A stretch of DNA of 64,000 bases from Bacteroidota bacterium (GTDB lineage: Bacteria; Bacteroidota; Bacteroidia; Bacteroidales; UBA10428), in assembly GCA_016699695.1 (NCBI GenBank), contig CP065006.1, positions 62,001 through 126,000 of the forward strand, in the 5' to 3' direction. Of the stretch, positions 43,783 to 52,891 are shown piece after piece (position 1 is the stretch's first letter; each line of letters starts with the position of its first letter). Position numbers and translations under genes: made by a program. The notes beneath the pieces are model-generated. The model ran no database searches. It was not told the DNA's origin and saw only the letters and a list, made by a program, of their open reading frames with translations.

Positions 43783-44781
43783 ATGAAATTCATTCTGAAA
43801 ATCCTTGTTGTGCTATTATTTATGGCAGTTGTTCTGACAGTTGTCGCAGCATTTCTACCAAAAAACCAAAAGCTCGTTGCCATGCAGGAAATTAACCTTC
43901 CGCCTTCGATGGTTTACGAACAATTGGTCGATTTCAGAAACTGGACGAGCTGGGCTCCCTGGATTGCGAACGACACGAATATGCAAGTGGATGTAAAGCC
44001 TCCTTTCCGGGGTAAACAAGCCCAAATGACCTGGAAGAGTATCCCCTACGGTAAGGGACACCTGAAAATGATTCATGCTGTGCCACCCGAGAGTATTGCT
44101 GTGGAGTTTAACCTGGGACAAACATCTCAAACAACCGGACTTTGGTACCTTGAACCCACAAGCCTGGGATGCAATGTAAACTGGTCCATGAATCTGTCCA
44201 ATTTAGGTTTGTTTGAGCGTATCTTATTTCGGATAAAGAAAAAAGAACTGGAGCATTTTATGCAACAAGGACTGACCCAATTAAACCAACATTGCATTGG
44301 ACTAAAATACAGTCGCACAGGCGAAATTAGCCTCATTGAAATGCCTGTTGTGCACACCGTAATGGTCAAAGAATCGCTAAAACCAGACCAAACCAATGAA
44401 CAAATTGGTAATATGGTAGCCACGCTCAACAGCTTTTTAAATAACCGCCAACTACAGGCTGCAGGTCAATGGTTCAGGCTTGTACCACAGGCAGAGCAGG
44501 AGGGTAGCAACGAGCTTTTCATAGGCATTCCATTGCACGAAAGAACCTGGGTATGGGCTTCTCTTCAATATTATGCCCTTCCCGCAGGAAAAACCCTTGT
44601 ACAATCGCATTTTGGCAGACCTTCGAATACCGGTAAAGCACACAGCGAGCTCAAAGAATACATGCGCCAGAATGGCTATTCCCTAAATGGCGATCCCTGG
44701 GAAGTGCCACTTTATGCGTCGGACAGCACTATGAGCGATACCTCGCTTTTCGAAACCCTTGTCTATTACCCTGTGAAATAG
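43783..44781 (+). CDS. SRPBCC/START-like protein with GyrI-like domain
   Basis: 332 residues. An N-terminal hydrophobic helix (MKFILKILVVLLFMAVVLTVVAAFL) anchors it. Then an SRPBCC (polyketide-cyclase-like) domain: INLPPSMVYEQLVDFRNWTSWAPWIANDTNMQV ... WYLEPTSLGCNVNWSMNLSNLGLFERIL. The C-terminal third is GyrI-like effector-binding (VHTVMVKESLKPDQTNEQIGNMVATLNSFL ... GIPLHERTWVWASLQYYALPAGKTLVQSHFGRPSNTGKAHSELKEYM). This combination is common in Bacteroidota; ligand unknown. Shares a terminator with typA. Confidence 0.82.
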   Translation: MKFILKILVVLLFMAVVLTVVAAFLPKNQKLVAMQEINLPPSMVYEQLVDFRNWTSWAPWIANDTNMQVDVKPPFRGKQAQMTWKSIPYGKGHLKMIHAVPPESIAVEFNLGQTSQTTGLWYLEPTSLGCNVNWSMNLSNLGLFERILFRIKKKELEHFMQQGLTQLNQHCIGLKYSRTGEISLIEMPVVHTVMVKESLKPDQTNEQIGNMVATLNSFLNNRQLQAAGQWFRLVPQAEQEGSNELFIGIPLHERTWVWASLQYYALPAGKTLVQSHFGRPSNTGKAHSELKEYMRQNGYSLNGDPWEVPLYASDSTMSDTSLFETLVYYPVK

Positions 44782-44843
44782 GTCTTTGGGATTTTTAAAA
44801 CTAATTGCAACTATTATTCCTCGTTAAATTCTTTCAACACAAA

Positions 44844-44875
44844 AAAGCCCGGTAAGTTAAATCTAACCGGGCTTT
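44844..44875. terminator. Bidirectional rho-independent terminator
   Basis: AAAGCCCGGT (44844-44853) pairs with ACCGGGCTTT (44866-44875). On the leftward strand a T6 run follows, ending the typA transcript; on the rightward strand it can also end the SRPBCC transcript. Confidence 0.88.
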
Positions 44876-44893
44876 CATAATACTTATAATCGT

Positions 44894-46702
44894 TTAGCTC
44901 AACGATTTGTTGGCGGCTCTTTTGCGCTCATGCTCTTCGAGCAGGATTTTACGCAAACGAATGCTTTTGGGGGTTACTTCTACGTACTCATCGTCCTGAA
45001 TGTATTCCATGGCTTCTTCGAGCGAAAAAACAACCGGAGGGGCTATACGGACCTTGTCGTCGCTGCCCGAGGCTCGCATGTTGGTCAATTTCTTTGTTTT
45101 GGTAACATTCAGCACCAGGTCGCCGGCGCGGGTATTCTCACCTACAATCATACCGGTATACACTTCGTCGCCCGGTTTAATGAAGAAAGTGCCGCGGTCT
45201 TGCAGTTTATTAATGGCAAAAGCAATAGAGGTGCCGCTTTCCATGGCCACAAGCGATCCGTTTTGGCGTTCTTTAATATCTCCCTTCAATGGCTGGTATT
45301 CTTTAAAACGACTTGAGATAATGGCTTCACCTGCCGAAATGTTCATTACCGGCTGACGGAAACCAATCAGTCCACGGGCGGGTATTTCAAATTCGAGGTG
45401 AATGAGGTCGTGCTTAGGTACCATTATCAGAAGTTCACCTTTTCGCTGGTTGACAAATTCGATAATCTTGCCCGAACATTCTTCAGGTGTGTCGATGCTC
45501 AGTACTTCTACCGGTTCGCATTTCACCCCATCAAGTTCTTTGATAATTACACGTGGTTTACCCAATTGAAGCTCATACCCCTCGCGGCGCATGGTTTCGA
45601 TCAGAATAGCAAGGTGTAAAATACCACGGCCATATACGCGGTGCCGGTCGGGCGAATCGGTTGCCTCAACACGCAAGGCGAGGTTCTTTTCAGTTTCCTT
45701 CATCAGGCGGTCGTACAAGTGACGCGAAGTAACAAATTTGCCTTCCTTTCCAAAAAAGGGCGAATCGTTAATGGTAAAAAGCATGCTCATGGTAGGCTCA
45801 TCGATAGGAATAGGAGGTAAACCCTCTGGATTTTCGATGTCGGCCACCGTATCGCTGATCTCGAATCCGTCGATGCCTGAAATAGCGCATAAATCGCCAC
45901 ACAGTACTTCGTTCACTTTAATCTTTCCGAGGCCTTCGAATTCGAAAAGCTCCTTTACCTTCGATTTTACAATGCTGTTGTCGCGCTTTACCAGCGCAAC
46001 TGCCTGGCCGCTTTTAATGCTGCCACGGCTTATGCGGCCAATGGCAATACGTCCGATAAAATTCGAATACTCCAGTGAGGTTATTTTAAGTTGAAGGGTG
46101 CCTTCTTCAATTTTTGGGGGTGGAATTTGCTCGATAATCTGGTCGAGCAGGTATTTTACATCGGTTGCCGGATTCTTCCAGTCTGCCGACATCCATCCAT
46201 TTTTGGCCGAGCCATAGATGGTATGAAAATCGAGTTGATGGTCGTTGGCATCGAGATGGCACATGAGGTCGAACACCGCATCCTGCACCTCGTCGGGCCG
46301 GCAATTGGGTTTATCGACCTTGTTAATTACTACTACAGGTTTTAAACCCATTTGAATGGCCTTGCTCAACACAAAACGGGTTTGGGGCATGGGTCCTTCA
46401 AAAGCATCCACAAGCAACAATACCCCATCGGCCATGTTGAGTACACGCTCTACCTCGCCACCAAAATCGGCGTGACCAGGAGTGTCGATGATATTGATTT
46501 TGTGATCGTTGTAATTGACCGATACATTCTTGGCCAGAATCGTGATGCCCCTTTCGCGCTCCAGGTCGTTGCTGTCTAAAATTAGATCGCCTTTTTGCTC
46601 ATTATCCCTAAAAATCCGGCACTGGTGCAAAATGCAATCTACCAGGGTGGTTTTGCCATGATCGACGTGGGCAATAATGGCTACATTACGTATTGGTTTC
46701 AT
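44894..46702 (-). CDS. typA: Ribosome-associated GTPase TypA/BipA
   Basis: 602 residues. G motifs AIIAHVDHGKTTLVDCIL (G1), ERERGITILAKN (G2), INIIDTPGHADFGGEVERVL (G3) and VVINKVDKP (G4), then EF-G-like domains and the BipA-specific C-terminal region (AGDLVLNVTKTKKLTNMRASGSDDKVRIAPPVVFSLEEAMEYIQDDEYVEVTPKSIRLRKILL). TypA binds the ribosome like EF-G and helps assembly, particularly at low temperature or under stress. Length and motifs are normal. bTHX is the next gene upstream on the same strand. Confidence 0.96.
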   Translation of the reverse strand: MKPIRNVAIIAHVDHGKTTLVDCILHQCRIFRDNEQKGDLILDSNDLERERGITILAKNVSVNYNDHKINIIDTPGHADFGGEVERVLNMADGVLLLVDAFEGPMPQTRFVLSKAIQMGLKPVVVINKVDKPNCRPDEVQDAVFDLMCHLDANDHQLDFHTIYGSAKNGWMSADWKNPATDVKYLLDQIIEQIPPPKIEEGTLQLKITSLEYSNFIGRIAIGRISRGSIKSGQAVALVKRDNSIVKSKVKELFEFEGLGKIKVNEVLCGDLCAISGIDGFEISDTVADIENPEGLPPIPIDEPTMSMLFTINDSPFFGKEGKFVTSRHLYDRLMKETEKNLALRVEATDSPDRHRVYGRGILHLAILIETMRREGYELQLGKPRVIIKELDGVKCEPVEVLSIDTPEECSGKIIEFVNQRKGELLIMVPKHDLIHLEFEIPARGLIGFRQPVMNISAGEAIISSRFKEYQPLKGDIKERQNGSLVAMESGTSIAFAINKLQDRGTFFIKPGDEVYTGMIVGENTRAGDLVLNVTKTKKLTNMRASGSDDKVRIAPPVVFSLEEAMEYIQDDEYVEVTPKSIRLRKILLEEHERKRAANKSLS

Positions 46703-46755
46703 TTTATCGAAAAGCTTTTTACTGATTTATAGTATGGTGGCAAAAAACAAAAAAA

Positions 46756-46779
46756 GCCGCATCATTAAACATGTGCGGC
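46756..46779 (-). terminator. Terminator of the bTHX gene
   Basis: GCCGCA (46756-46761) and TGCGGC (46774-46779) form the stem; on the leftward strand it is followed by seven T. It separates the small ribosomal gene from typA. Confidence 0.8.
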
Positions 46780-46801
46780 GCATACCTTTGCAATGTATTT
46801 C

Positions 46802-46915
46802 TTAGTTCGCTTTTTTATCCTGTTGAACAGGTTTGGTATCTTTGCTGGGGCGGGTTTTGCCGTAAGAACCGTTAACAATTTTACCCCTTTTTGATCTTAA
46901 ATCTCCTTTACCCAT
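46802..46915 (-). CDS. 30S ribosomal protein bTHX (Bacteroidota form)
   Basis: A 37-residue basic protein read leftward from the ATG at 46915: MGKGDLRSKRGKIVNGSYG followed by KTRPSKDTKPVQQDKKAN. The opening MGKGDxxSxRGKIxxGSYGxxRP is that of the ribosomal protein THX in Bacteroidota. It binds the head of the 30S subunit. It has its own perfect promoter (46945-46976) and terminator, so it is an independent transcript. It is too short for usual gene callers. Confidence 0.9.
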   Translation of the reverse strand: MGKGDLRSKRGKIVNGSYGKTRPSKDTKPVQQDKKAN

Positions 46916-46944
46916 TGTGTTTGTATAATTTGTTTTTAGCGCCG

Positions 46945-46976
46945 CAAAGATAGAGTTAAATATTTGCATTTTCAAA
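46945..46976 (-). promoter_or_regulatory. Promoter of the bTHX gene
   Basis: Leftward TTTG (46976-46973), exactly 20 bases, TATCTTTG (46952-46945): a perfect Bacteroidota promoter. It lies 30 bases before the start codon. Confidence 0.75.
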
Positions 46977-47040
46977 ATTAAATCTACTTATTCGTGAATG
47001 GAAATTATAGAATAGTTGCAAATTAATATACCAGTAAACC

Positions 47041-47688
47041 ATGCACCCCTTTAAAAACATCATATTCGACCTCGATGGAACCCTTAGCAATCCCATAGAT
47101 GGCATACTCAATTCGCTTCGTTATGCCCTACAAAGGCTTGGAATTCAAAACCTACCTGATTCGGTACCAGAGGAATTTATCGGGCCGCCTCTCCAGCATG
47201 GGTTTCAGACGGTATTTCAGCTCGACAGCGAAGCTACTCACAAGGCAGTAGCCTTTTTTCGCGAATACTATGGCACCAAAGGACTTTTCGAAAATAAGAT
47301 TTACGAGGGCATTCCTGAACTGCTGGTCTCTCTGCAAGCTTCTGGCTACAGACTTTTTGTAGCTACTTCGAAGCTTGAAAAATATGCCCGATTAATACTT
47401 GAACATTTCGGAATTGATTCCTGTTTCTTTGATCTGGCCGGGGCAGACTATGCCGGCACACGCACAAAGGCAAGTCTAATTGTTTCCTTGATGGAGAAAC
47501 ATCAGTTAATTAAATCAGAAACGGTAATGATTGGCGATACTGCCTACGACATCATGGGTGCAAAACAAGCAGATATTGCTGTTATTGCAGTAGGATATGG
47601 CTTTGGACAAAGAGAAAATTTGCTTCTAAATAAACCGGAACATTTTTTGGAAACAACCAGCGAATTGTCTGCTTTTTTTCTCAATTAA
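47041..47688 (+). CDS. HAD-superfamily phosphatase (phosphoglycolate-phosphatase-like)
   Basis: 215 residues. Motif I FDLDGTLSNPIDGIL near residue 10, motif II VATSKLEKYARLIL, and motif III/IV SLIVSLMEKHQLIKSETVMIGDTAYDIMGAKQADIAVIAVGYGFG. The helical cap after motif I places it in subfamily IA with Gph and PgmB-like enzymes. Substrate unknown; phosphoglycolate and nucleotide monophosphates are the common ones. Single gene on the rightward strand; no odd feature. Confidence 0.88.
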   Translation: MHPFKNIIFDLDGTLSNPIDGILNSLRYALQRLGIQNLPDSVPEEFIGPPLQHGFQTVFQLDSEATHKAVAFFREYYGTKGLFENKIYEGIPELLVSLQASGYRLFVATSKLEKYARLILEHFGIDSCFFDLAGADYAGTRTKASLIVSLMEKHQLIKSETVMIGDTAYDIMGAKQADIAVIAVGYGFGQRENLLLNKPEHFLETTSELSAFFLN

Positions 47689-47725
47689 TAAGAAACAATT
47701 ACCTGGAGTTGCCACACTAAAAAGC

Positions 47726-49816
47726 CTATAAATCGATGTGCACTCCGCCCCAATAGCTGGCACTTATTTTATCGCCCCAAATCACTTCTTCCTGCTGGTG
47801 ATGCAAAAGGTTTTTGCCATTGGCAAAGAGGATGACCGCTTTTGTTAGCTGGTAAGAGATTTTGGCATTCAGAATCAGTTGCGTAGAGATTGAGTAATAA
47901 TTGCCCTGGCTGTCTCTTGATGAGGCAGAATTAAGCACTTGTTTGGTGAAATAGTATGGATTCAGATTGATATTAAGTCGCTTAAATGGGCTGTAGTTCA
48001 ATACTAAGCCACCATATAACATAGGTGTCGACCCTTGGCTGTGCGTTTCGGAGGTAGAGTCGGTGAGTGGGTAATCATCTACCATGGTGTTTTGAAGGTT
48101 TGAATAGGCTCTCACTCTGAAATTTCTCGAAGGAATGTAATCCAACTCAAGGCTGGCTCCCAGCTGAAAGGCATTCAGATCAAGATTCTGAAATTCGTAC
48201 AATACTATACTATCAGTCGTAAAAGGAGATTCCAGCAATTGGGCATAATGCCGGGTGCGGGATCCATAGATGACTGCATCGAAATGAAAATTCCTGGAAC
48301 TTTTATTCCTTATTCCGGCTTCAAGCAAATCCAGGGTCAGCAAATCAAGATTGGTATTACCTTGCAGGTTAACCTGCACCGTACCATAATCAAATTCCTG
48401 GTTGTAGTATGAATCTAAAAAGAAAGAACCTCTGTTCGATTTTGAATAAACCAACCTGAGCAGGTTATCCTCATTTGGTTGGTGCGTAATAGCAAATTGG
48501 TAGGAAAAATAAAATTTATCTGGAACATTGTATTTATCAACCCTCAGGGCAGCAATGATCCTAAGTTTGCTGAAATCATATTCGGTTCTGACTAATCCTG
48601 AAAATGTGTTGATGGATTTTCTGCCACTTAACAAGGCTCTTTCAGTTCCATATTCTTCAATTGCTTTCGCATCATCGTATATGGCATTTCGAAATCCCAG
48701 GCCGGGTCTAAGACTAAAACCTTTTATGTTGTATGTATACTCAATTAGCGCATCGGTGGTGTTAAAATCGTATTCCCAACCCATCATTCCATAGGTGTTC
48801 TGATATCCCCGCATGTGTGCAAGGTTTAGCAGAAAACCTTGTTTTTGGGTAATCAGGTTGAAGTAAGAGCTTTTTGAACCATTGGTGGTGAGAGGAGTAA
48901 CCTGGTTGTTCACATAAATCTTTTGTACTTCCGATTCCTGGTGTCCGGCAGTGAAGTCAAGGTAGTTGTCTGCATCATCCTGGTAGTTTATTCGTAAGTT
49001 ACCCGAAATTAAATCGGCGGCATTGCTAATATCCGGATAACGTGCATCGGAGCTAGTACTGCCAAACCTCAATGAATCGACCGGAACCCATATCTTTTTT
49101 GAATAACTAAAATACTTGTCAAAGTCGCGTTCGAAAAAAGTTCGGTTTAACGAACCTCCAACTGTGAGCTTGGAATTTACCGGTACCAGCACATTGGTGG
49201 ATGACACCAGATTTCTTCCGGTACTAGCTTGTAAATCCTGCGTTACACGCACTTCTCCGGCGGCCTTCTTTTTGGTAATAATGTTAATGACACCCGAAAC
49301 TGCGTTAGGGCCGTACATGGCCGATGAGGCCCCGTTAATAAATTCAATACTTTCGATTTCGGCAATACCAAGGGGCAGGGATTCCCAAAAAGTACCTCCC
49401 TGAAAATAGTTATAAACTGGTCGGTTATCGATCATGACAAGTGTGATGGAATTGCTATACAGCGTTAATTCCCTGTTTACATTTAGGATGTTGTCGTAGC
49501 CTCTCAGGTGAATGTCGTAGGCACCTTGTGTAGTTTGCCGCACAATGAGTCCCGGAATCAGTCGAAAGGCTTCCATAAGATTCAGGCAACCAGCCTGCTG
49601 CATATCTTCCTGGGTAATAATATAGGTCGAAAAAGGGGACTCAAAACGACTTTCTTCCTTTTTCGAAGCAATCGAAATTTGTATGTTGGCCAACTCCTCG
49701 AGGCTCATATTCCAATACTCTTCCAAGAGAATTGAATCCGCTTCCTGGGCATTGCAATAAAGATTCATAAGGAGAAGCAGACACAAAACAATTCCAGATC
49801 GGCGTTTCATTTGCAA
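47726..49816 (-). CDS. TonB-dependent outer-membrane receptor
   Basis: 696 residues. Signal peptide (GIVLCLLLLMNLYCNAQ), then MSLEELANIQISIASKKEESRFESPFSTYIITQEDMQQAGCLNLMEAFRLIPGLIVRQTTQGAYDIHLRGYD, the plug with its TonB-box-like region, and VMIDNRPVYNYFQGGTFWESLPLGIAEIESIEFINGASSAMYGPNAVSGVINIITKK, the standard plug end. A 22-strand barrel follows and closes with YQLTKAVILFANGKNLLHHQQEEVIWGDKISASYWGGVHIDL. No carboxypeptidase-like extension, so it is not SusC. Substrate unknown; divergent from the lysine-type operon. Confidence 0.92.
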   Translation of the reverse strand: MQMKRRSGIVLCLLLLMNLYCNAQEADSILLEEYWNMSLEELANIQISIASKKEESRFESPFSTYIITQEDMQQAGCLNLMEAFRLIPGLIVRQTTQGAYDIHLRGYDNILNVNRELTLYSNSITLVMIDNRPVYNYFQGGTFWESLPLGIAEIESIEFINGASSAMYGPNAVSGVINIITKKKAAGEVRVTQDLQASTGRNLVSSTNVLVPVNSKLTVGGSLNRTFFERDFDKYFSYSKKIWVPVDSLRFGSTSSDARYPDISNAADLISGNLRINYQDDADNYLDFTAGHQESEVQKIYVNNQVTPLTTNGSKSSYFNLITQKQGFLLNLAHMRGYQNTYGMMGWEYDFNTTDALIEYTYNIKGFSLRPGLGFRNAIYDDAKAIEEYGTERALLSGRKSINTFSGLVRTEYDFSKLRIIAALRVDKYNVPDKFYFSYQFAITHQPNEDNLLRLVYSKSNRGSFFLDSYYNQEFDYGTVQVNLQGNTNLDLLTLDLLEAGIRNKSSRNFHFDAVIYGSRTRHYAQLLESPFTTDSIVLYEFQNLDLNAFQLGASLELDYIPSRNFRVRAYSNLQNTMVDDYPLTDSTSETHSQGSTPMLYGGLVLNYSPFKRLNINLNPYYFTKQVLNSASSRDSQGNYYSISTQLILNAKISYQLTKAVILFANGKNLLHHQQEEVIWGDKISASYWGGVHIDL

Positions 49817-49929
49817 TTCGTTTACTCTTAAAATTACAAAATAATATTTATATGCATTGCTGTTTTATTCTCAATCAAATTGAAGCAAACAAAATCGGCT
49901 GAAGAAGAAAAAAGTTGATTGCTCAGACA

Positions 49930-49959
49930 TGGCATACCATGCCAACTGATAACTATCAG
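49930..49959. promoter_or_regulatory. Two adjacent palindromes, candidate operators
   Basis: TGGCAT-ACC-ATGCCA (49930-49944) and CTGATA-AC-TATCAG (49946-49959) are each perfectly inverted. They lie in the 238-base gap between the divergent TonB receptor and the citDE operon, the natural place for a regulator of either. No regulator gene is adjacent. Confidence 0.5.
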
Positions 49960-50054
49960 GAGTTAGCTTTTATTAATTATTTAAATTTTCCATGTTTTAA
50001 GGAAGATATTTTTATGCATATCAGCCTTAAATAATGAATCAATGCTAAAGCAAT

Positions 50055-51257
50055 ATGATATATACCGCAGGAAATAAGGGCGAACAAATCCGATCTGATT
50101 GTTGGGTAGAGCTTGAAATCCTCGACCAGGGCGGAATCGAACTCACTATTCAAAGCAAAGTAAAGTCTCTGTATGGTCAGTCCATCGAAGAATTGTGCCT
50201 TTCAGTGCTTTCATTCTTCGAAATAAAACATGCCCGCCTGCTGGTTGACGATAAGGGTGCCCTTCCGTTTGTGATGGCTTCCAGAATTGAATCGGCCATA
50301 AAGCAATTTATCAATGCCGATAAAGAATTTCTTTTACCTTCTTTGCCTTCCAACAATTATTCAACCGCAAGAGACTGCCAACGTTTTTCACGTCTGTACA
50401 TTCCGGGTAATAATCCTAAACTGATGATAAATGCCGGAATCTATGGCAGCGGAGGTATTATTCTCGATCTGGAGGACTCGGTAGCACCTGAGAAAAAATC
50501 CGAAGCACGCATGCTGGTGCGCAATGCCCTTAGAACTATTGAATTCAGGGGCAGCGAGCGTATGGTACGCATCAACCAGCTGCCAGCCGGTTTGGAGGAC
50601 TTAAAAATGATAGTACCTCAGTTCCCAAACCTGATTCTATTGCCTAAATGCGAAAGCGCCGAGCAAGTAAAGCAGGTAGACGAAGCTATTGGCAAATTCA
50701 GCAACAACCGTAACGACATATACTTGATGCCTATTATCGAAACGGCACTGGGGGTGATGAAAGCCTTTGAAATTGCCACTGCCTCCAAACGCAATGTGGC
50801 ACTGGCCTTAGGTTTGGAAGATTACACAGCCGACCTCGGAGTACAGCGTACTCAACAAGCCCGCGAATCGTTCTTTGCCCGTACAGCAGTGGTAAATGCT
50901 GCAAGGGCTGCCGGATTGCAGCCCATCGACTCGGTATTTTCTGATGTGGGCGATATGGAAGCACTTAAATCGACCGTGCTCGAGTCGAAATCGCTGGGTT
51001 TTGTCGGCATGGGATGCATTCACCCACGACAAGTGCCAGTGGTAAATGAATATTATAGCCCTGACAATACAGAAATTGAAAAGGCGAAAAAAATTGTGCT
51101 GGCCTTTGAGCAAGCCAAAAAACAGGGTCTGGGTGTGGTAGCACTCGGCTCAAAAATGATTGATCCACCAGTGGTGCACCGGGCATTAAAAACAATACAA
51201 CTGGCAGTGGATACGGGCAAGATCAATTCAAACTGGAGGGTTGAAAATGAACAATAA
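50055..51257 (+). CDS. Citrate-lyase-type acyl carrier and beta subunit, fused (CitD-CitE)
   Basis: 400 residues in two parts. Residues 1-97 are a CitD-like acyl carrier: TAGNKGEQIRSDCWVELEI, with Ser14 where E. coli CitD carries the prosthetic group, and VDDKGALPFVMASRIESAI. Residues 110-400 are the HpcH/HpaI-fold lyase CitE: RLYIPGNNPKLMINAGIYGSGGIILDLEDSVAPEKKSEAR, LILLPKCESAEQVKQVDEAI, MPIIETALGVMKAFEIA and GFVGMGCIHPRQVPVVNEYY. CitE cleaves acyl-CitD citrate-like substrates to the oxoacid plus acetyl-CitD. Fusion of D and E is unusual. It overlaps citF by 11 bases. It may act on homocitrate here; this is inference. Confidence 0.85.
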   Translation: MIYTAGNKGEQIRSDCWVELEILDQGGIELTIQSKVKSLYGQSIEELCLSVLSFFEIKHARLLVDDKGALPFVMASRIESAIKQFINADKEFLLPSLPSNNYSTARDCQRFSRLYIPGNNPKLMINAGIYGSGGIILDLEDSVAPEKKSEARMLVRNALRTIEFRGSERMVRINQLPAGLEDLKMIVPQFPNLILLPKCESAEQVKQVDEAIGKFSNNRNDIYLMPIIETALGVMKAFEIATASKRNVALALGLEDYTADLGVQRTQQARESFFARTAVVNAARAAGLQPIDSVFSDVGDMEALKSTVLESKSLGFVGMGCIHPRQVPVVNEYYSPDNTEIEKAKKIVLAFEQAKKQGLGVVALGSKMIDPPVVHRALKTIQLAVDTGKINSNWRVENEQ

Positions 51258-52809
51258 ACTGGTGAAAAATGCTGCTGGCCGCATGGTTCCGCTGGAAATT
51301 AACGGTCAACCCACCGTGCCCTACCATGGCGTAGGAAAATTCATTCCCACGGGCATTAAACACGCTCCAAAAATTTCCTCCAATGCTCTTTTCGCACCCG
51401 ACGGAAACAAGCAGGTGGGGAGTATCAGAGAAGCGCTTGTAAAAGTGGGTCTGAAAGATGGAATGACGCTTTCAACACACCACCATTTTCGCGATGGCGA
51501 CTTGCTGGCTAATATGGTGTTCGATGCCGCAGCAGAACTGGGTATAAAAAACCTAAGGTGGTTTCCTTCAGCAGCATTTCCCTGCCACAAATACCTGATC
51601 AAATACCTCGAAGATGGAACCATCAGCCACATCGAAGGGAGCATGAATGGGCCGCTGGGGAAATACTGTTCAGAAGGCAAGATGAAAAAAACAGCCATAC
51701 TTCGCTCTCATGGAGGACGTTATCAGGCTATACAGGATGGAGAAGTAAAAATAGACATTGCCATTATAGGGGCAGCCTGCGCCGATACCTTTGGAAATGC
51801 CAATGGACTGAATGGCCCTTCTGCCAGCGGATCTCTTGGTTTTGCATTAGGTGATGCACAATACGCCGACAAGGTAATAGTGGTAACAGATAATATGGTG
51901 CCATTTCCATGCATTCCCTGGCAGATACAAGGCAATTATGTCGATTGTACAGTAAAAGTGGATAAAATAGGTCTCCCGGAGAAGATAGTTTCGGGCACTA
52001 CCGAAGTCACTAAAAGTCCCGATCGCCTGATCATTGCAGAGCTTACTGCTAAATTCTGCGAGCATACAGGAATCATTCACGAAGGTTTTTCGTTTCAAGC
52101 CGGCGCCGGAGGTACCGCCTTATCAATTGGCATTTATTTTGGCGAAATCATGAGGCGAAAAGGAATAAAGGCCCGCTTTGCCCGGGGAGGGAGCAACAAA
52201 TACCTGGTGCAGATGCTGGAAGAAGGCCTTGTAGAATACATTCTCGATGGTCAGACTTTCGATCTGGAAGGAATAAGATCGATGCGTGATAATCCTAACC
52301 ATGTCTGGACAAGTCCTTTTACCAGTTACAACTACCACAGCAAGGGAAACTTTGCCGGCCTGGTTGATGTAGTCATACTTGGCGCCACCGAAGTCGACCT
52401 GAATTTCAATGCCAATGTGGTAACCCATTCCGATGGATATCTTCTGCATGGCATCGGAGGTTGGCAAAATTGTTTGTTTTCCAAAACCGTAATTCTGCCG
52501 GTACCTCTTTTCCGCGACCGCATACCCATTATTGTCGATGAGGTAACAACACTCTGCGGCCCGGGTGAACTCATCGATGTAATTGTAACTGAACGAGGCA
52601 TAGCCATCAATCCTCTACGTGTTGATTTGATAGAAAAATCGAAAAACTCCGGTTTGCCCATTAAAACAATCCATGAACTTCAGCAGGAAGCGGAAGCTAT
52701 ATGTGGAAAACCACAAAAACTTACTACTGGTGAAGAAATTGTGGCTGCCATTAAATGGGTTGATGGAACAGTGATTGACGTGGTGCGGAAGGTGATTCCT
52801 AATCCATAA
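51247..52809 (+). CDS. citF: Citrate-lyase-type alpha subunit (CitF)
   Basis: 520 residues from MNNKLVKNAAGRMVPLEINGQPTVPYHGVGKFIPTG at 51247; a TTG six bases earlier is less likely. CitF is the acyltransferase subunit that swaps the acetyl group on CitD for the citrate-type acid, a class of CoA-transferase fold. Recognisable blocks are THHHFRDGDLLANMVFDAAAELGIK, GAACADTFGNANGL, EGFSFQAGAGGTALSIGIYFG and DEVTTLCGPGELIDVIVTERGIAINPLR. CitC, CitX and CitG, needed to mature the carrier, are not in the window. First pair of a nine-gene rightward operon. Confidence 0.93.
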   Translation: MNNKLVKNAAGRMVPLEINGQPTVPYHGVGKFIPTGIKHAPKISSNALFAPDGNKQVGSIREALVKVGLKDGMTLSTHHHFRDGDLLANMVFDAAAELGIKNLRWFPSAAFPCHKYLIKYLEDGTISHIEGSMNGPLGKYCSEGKMKKTAILRSHGGRYQAIQDGEVKIDIAIIGAACADTFGNANGLNGPSASGSLGFALGDAQYADKVIVVTDNMVPFPCIPWQIQGNYVDCTVKVDKIGLPEKIVSGTTEVTKSPDRLIIAELTAKFCEHTGIIHEGFSFQAGAGGTALSIGIYFGEIMRRKGIKARFARGGSNKYLVQMLEEGLVEYILDGQTFDLEGIRSMRDNPNHVWTSPFTSYNYHSKGNFAGLVDVVILGATEVDLNFNANVVTHSDGYLLHGIGGWQNCLFSKTVILPVPLFRDRIPIIVDEVTTLCGPGELIDVIVTERGIAINPLRVDLIEKSKNSGLPIKTIHELQQEAEAICGKPQKLTTGEEIVAAIKWVDGTVIDVVRKVIPNP

Positions 52810-52891
52810 TCTATAATGTTATGCATCCTATAAGTAGAATTATATATTTATATATCAATTAATTATAAGGAATAGCCTAAATATTTATCCT

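Noticed and set aside
50000..50054. Consensus Bacteroidota promoter for the citDE operon
   Set aside because: Only partial matches such as TAGCTTTT without a matching TTTG at 19-21 bases were found.
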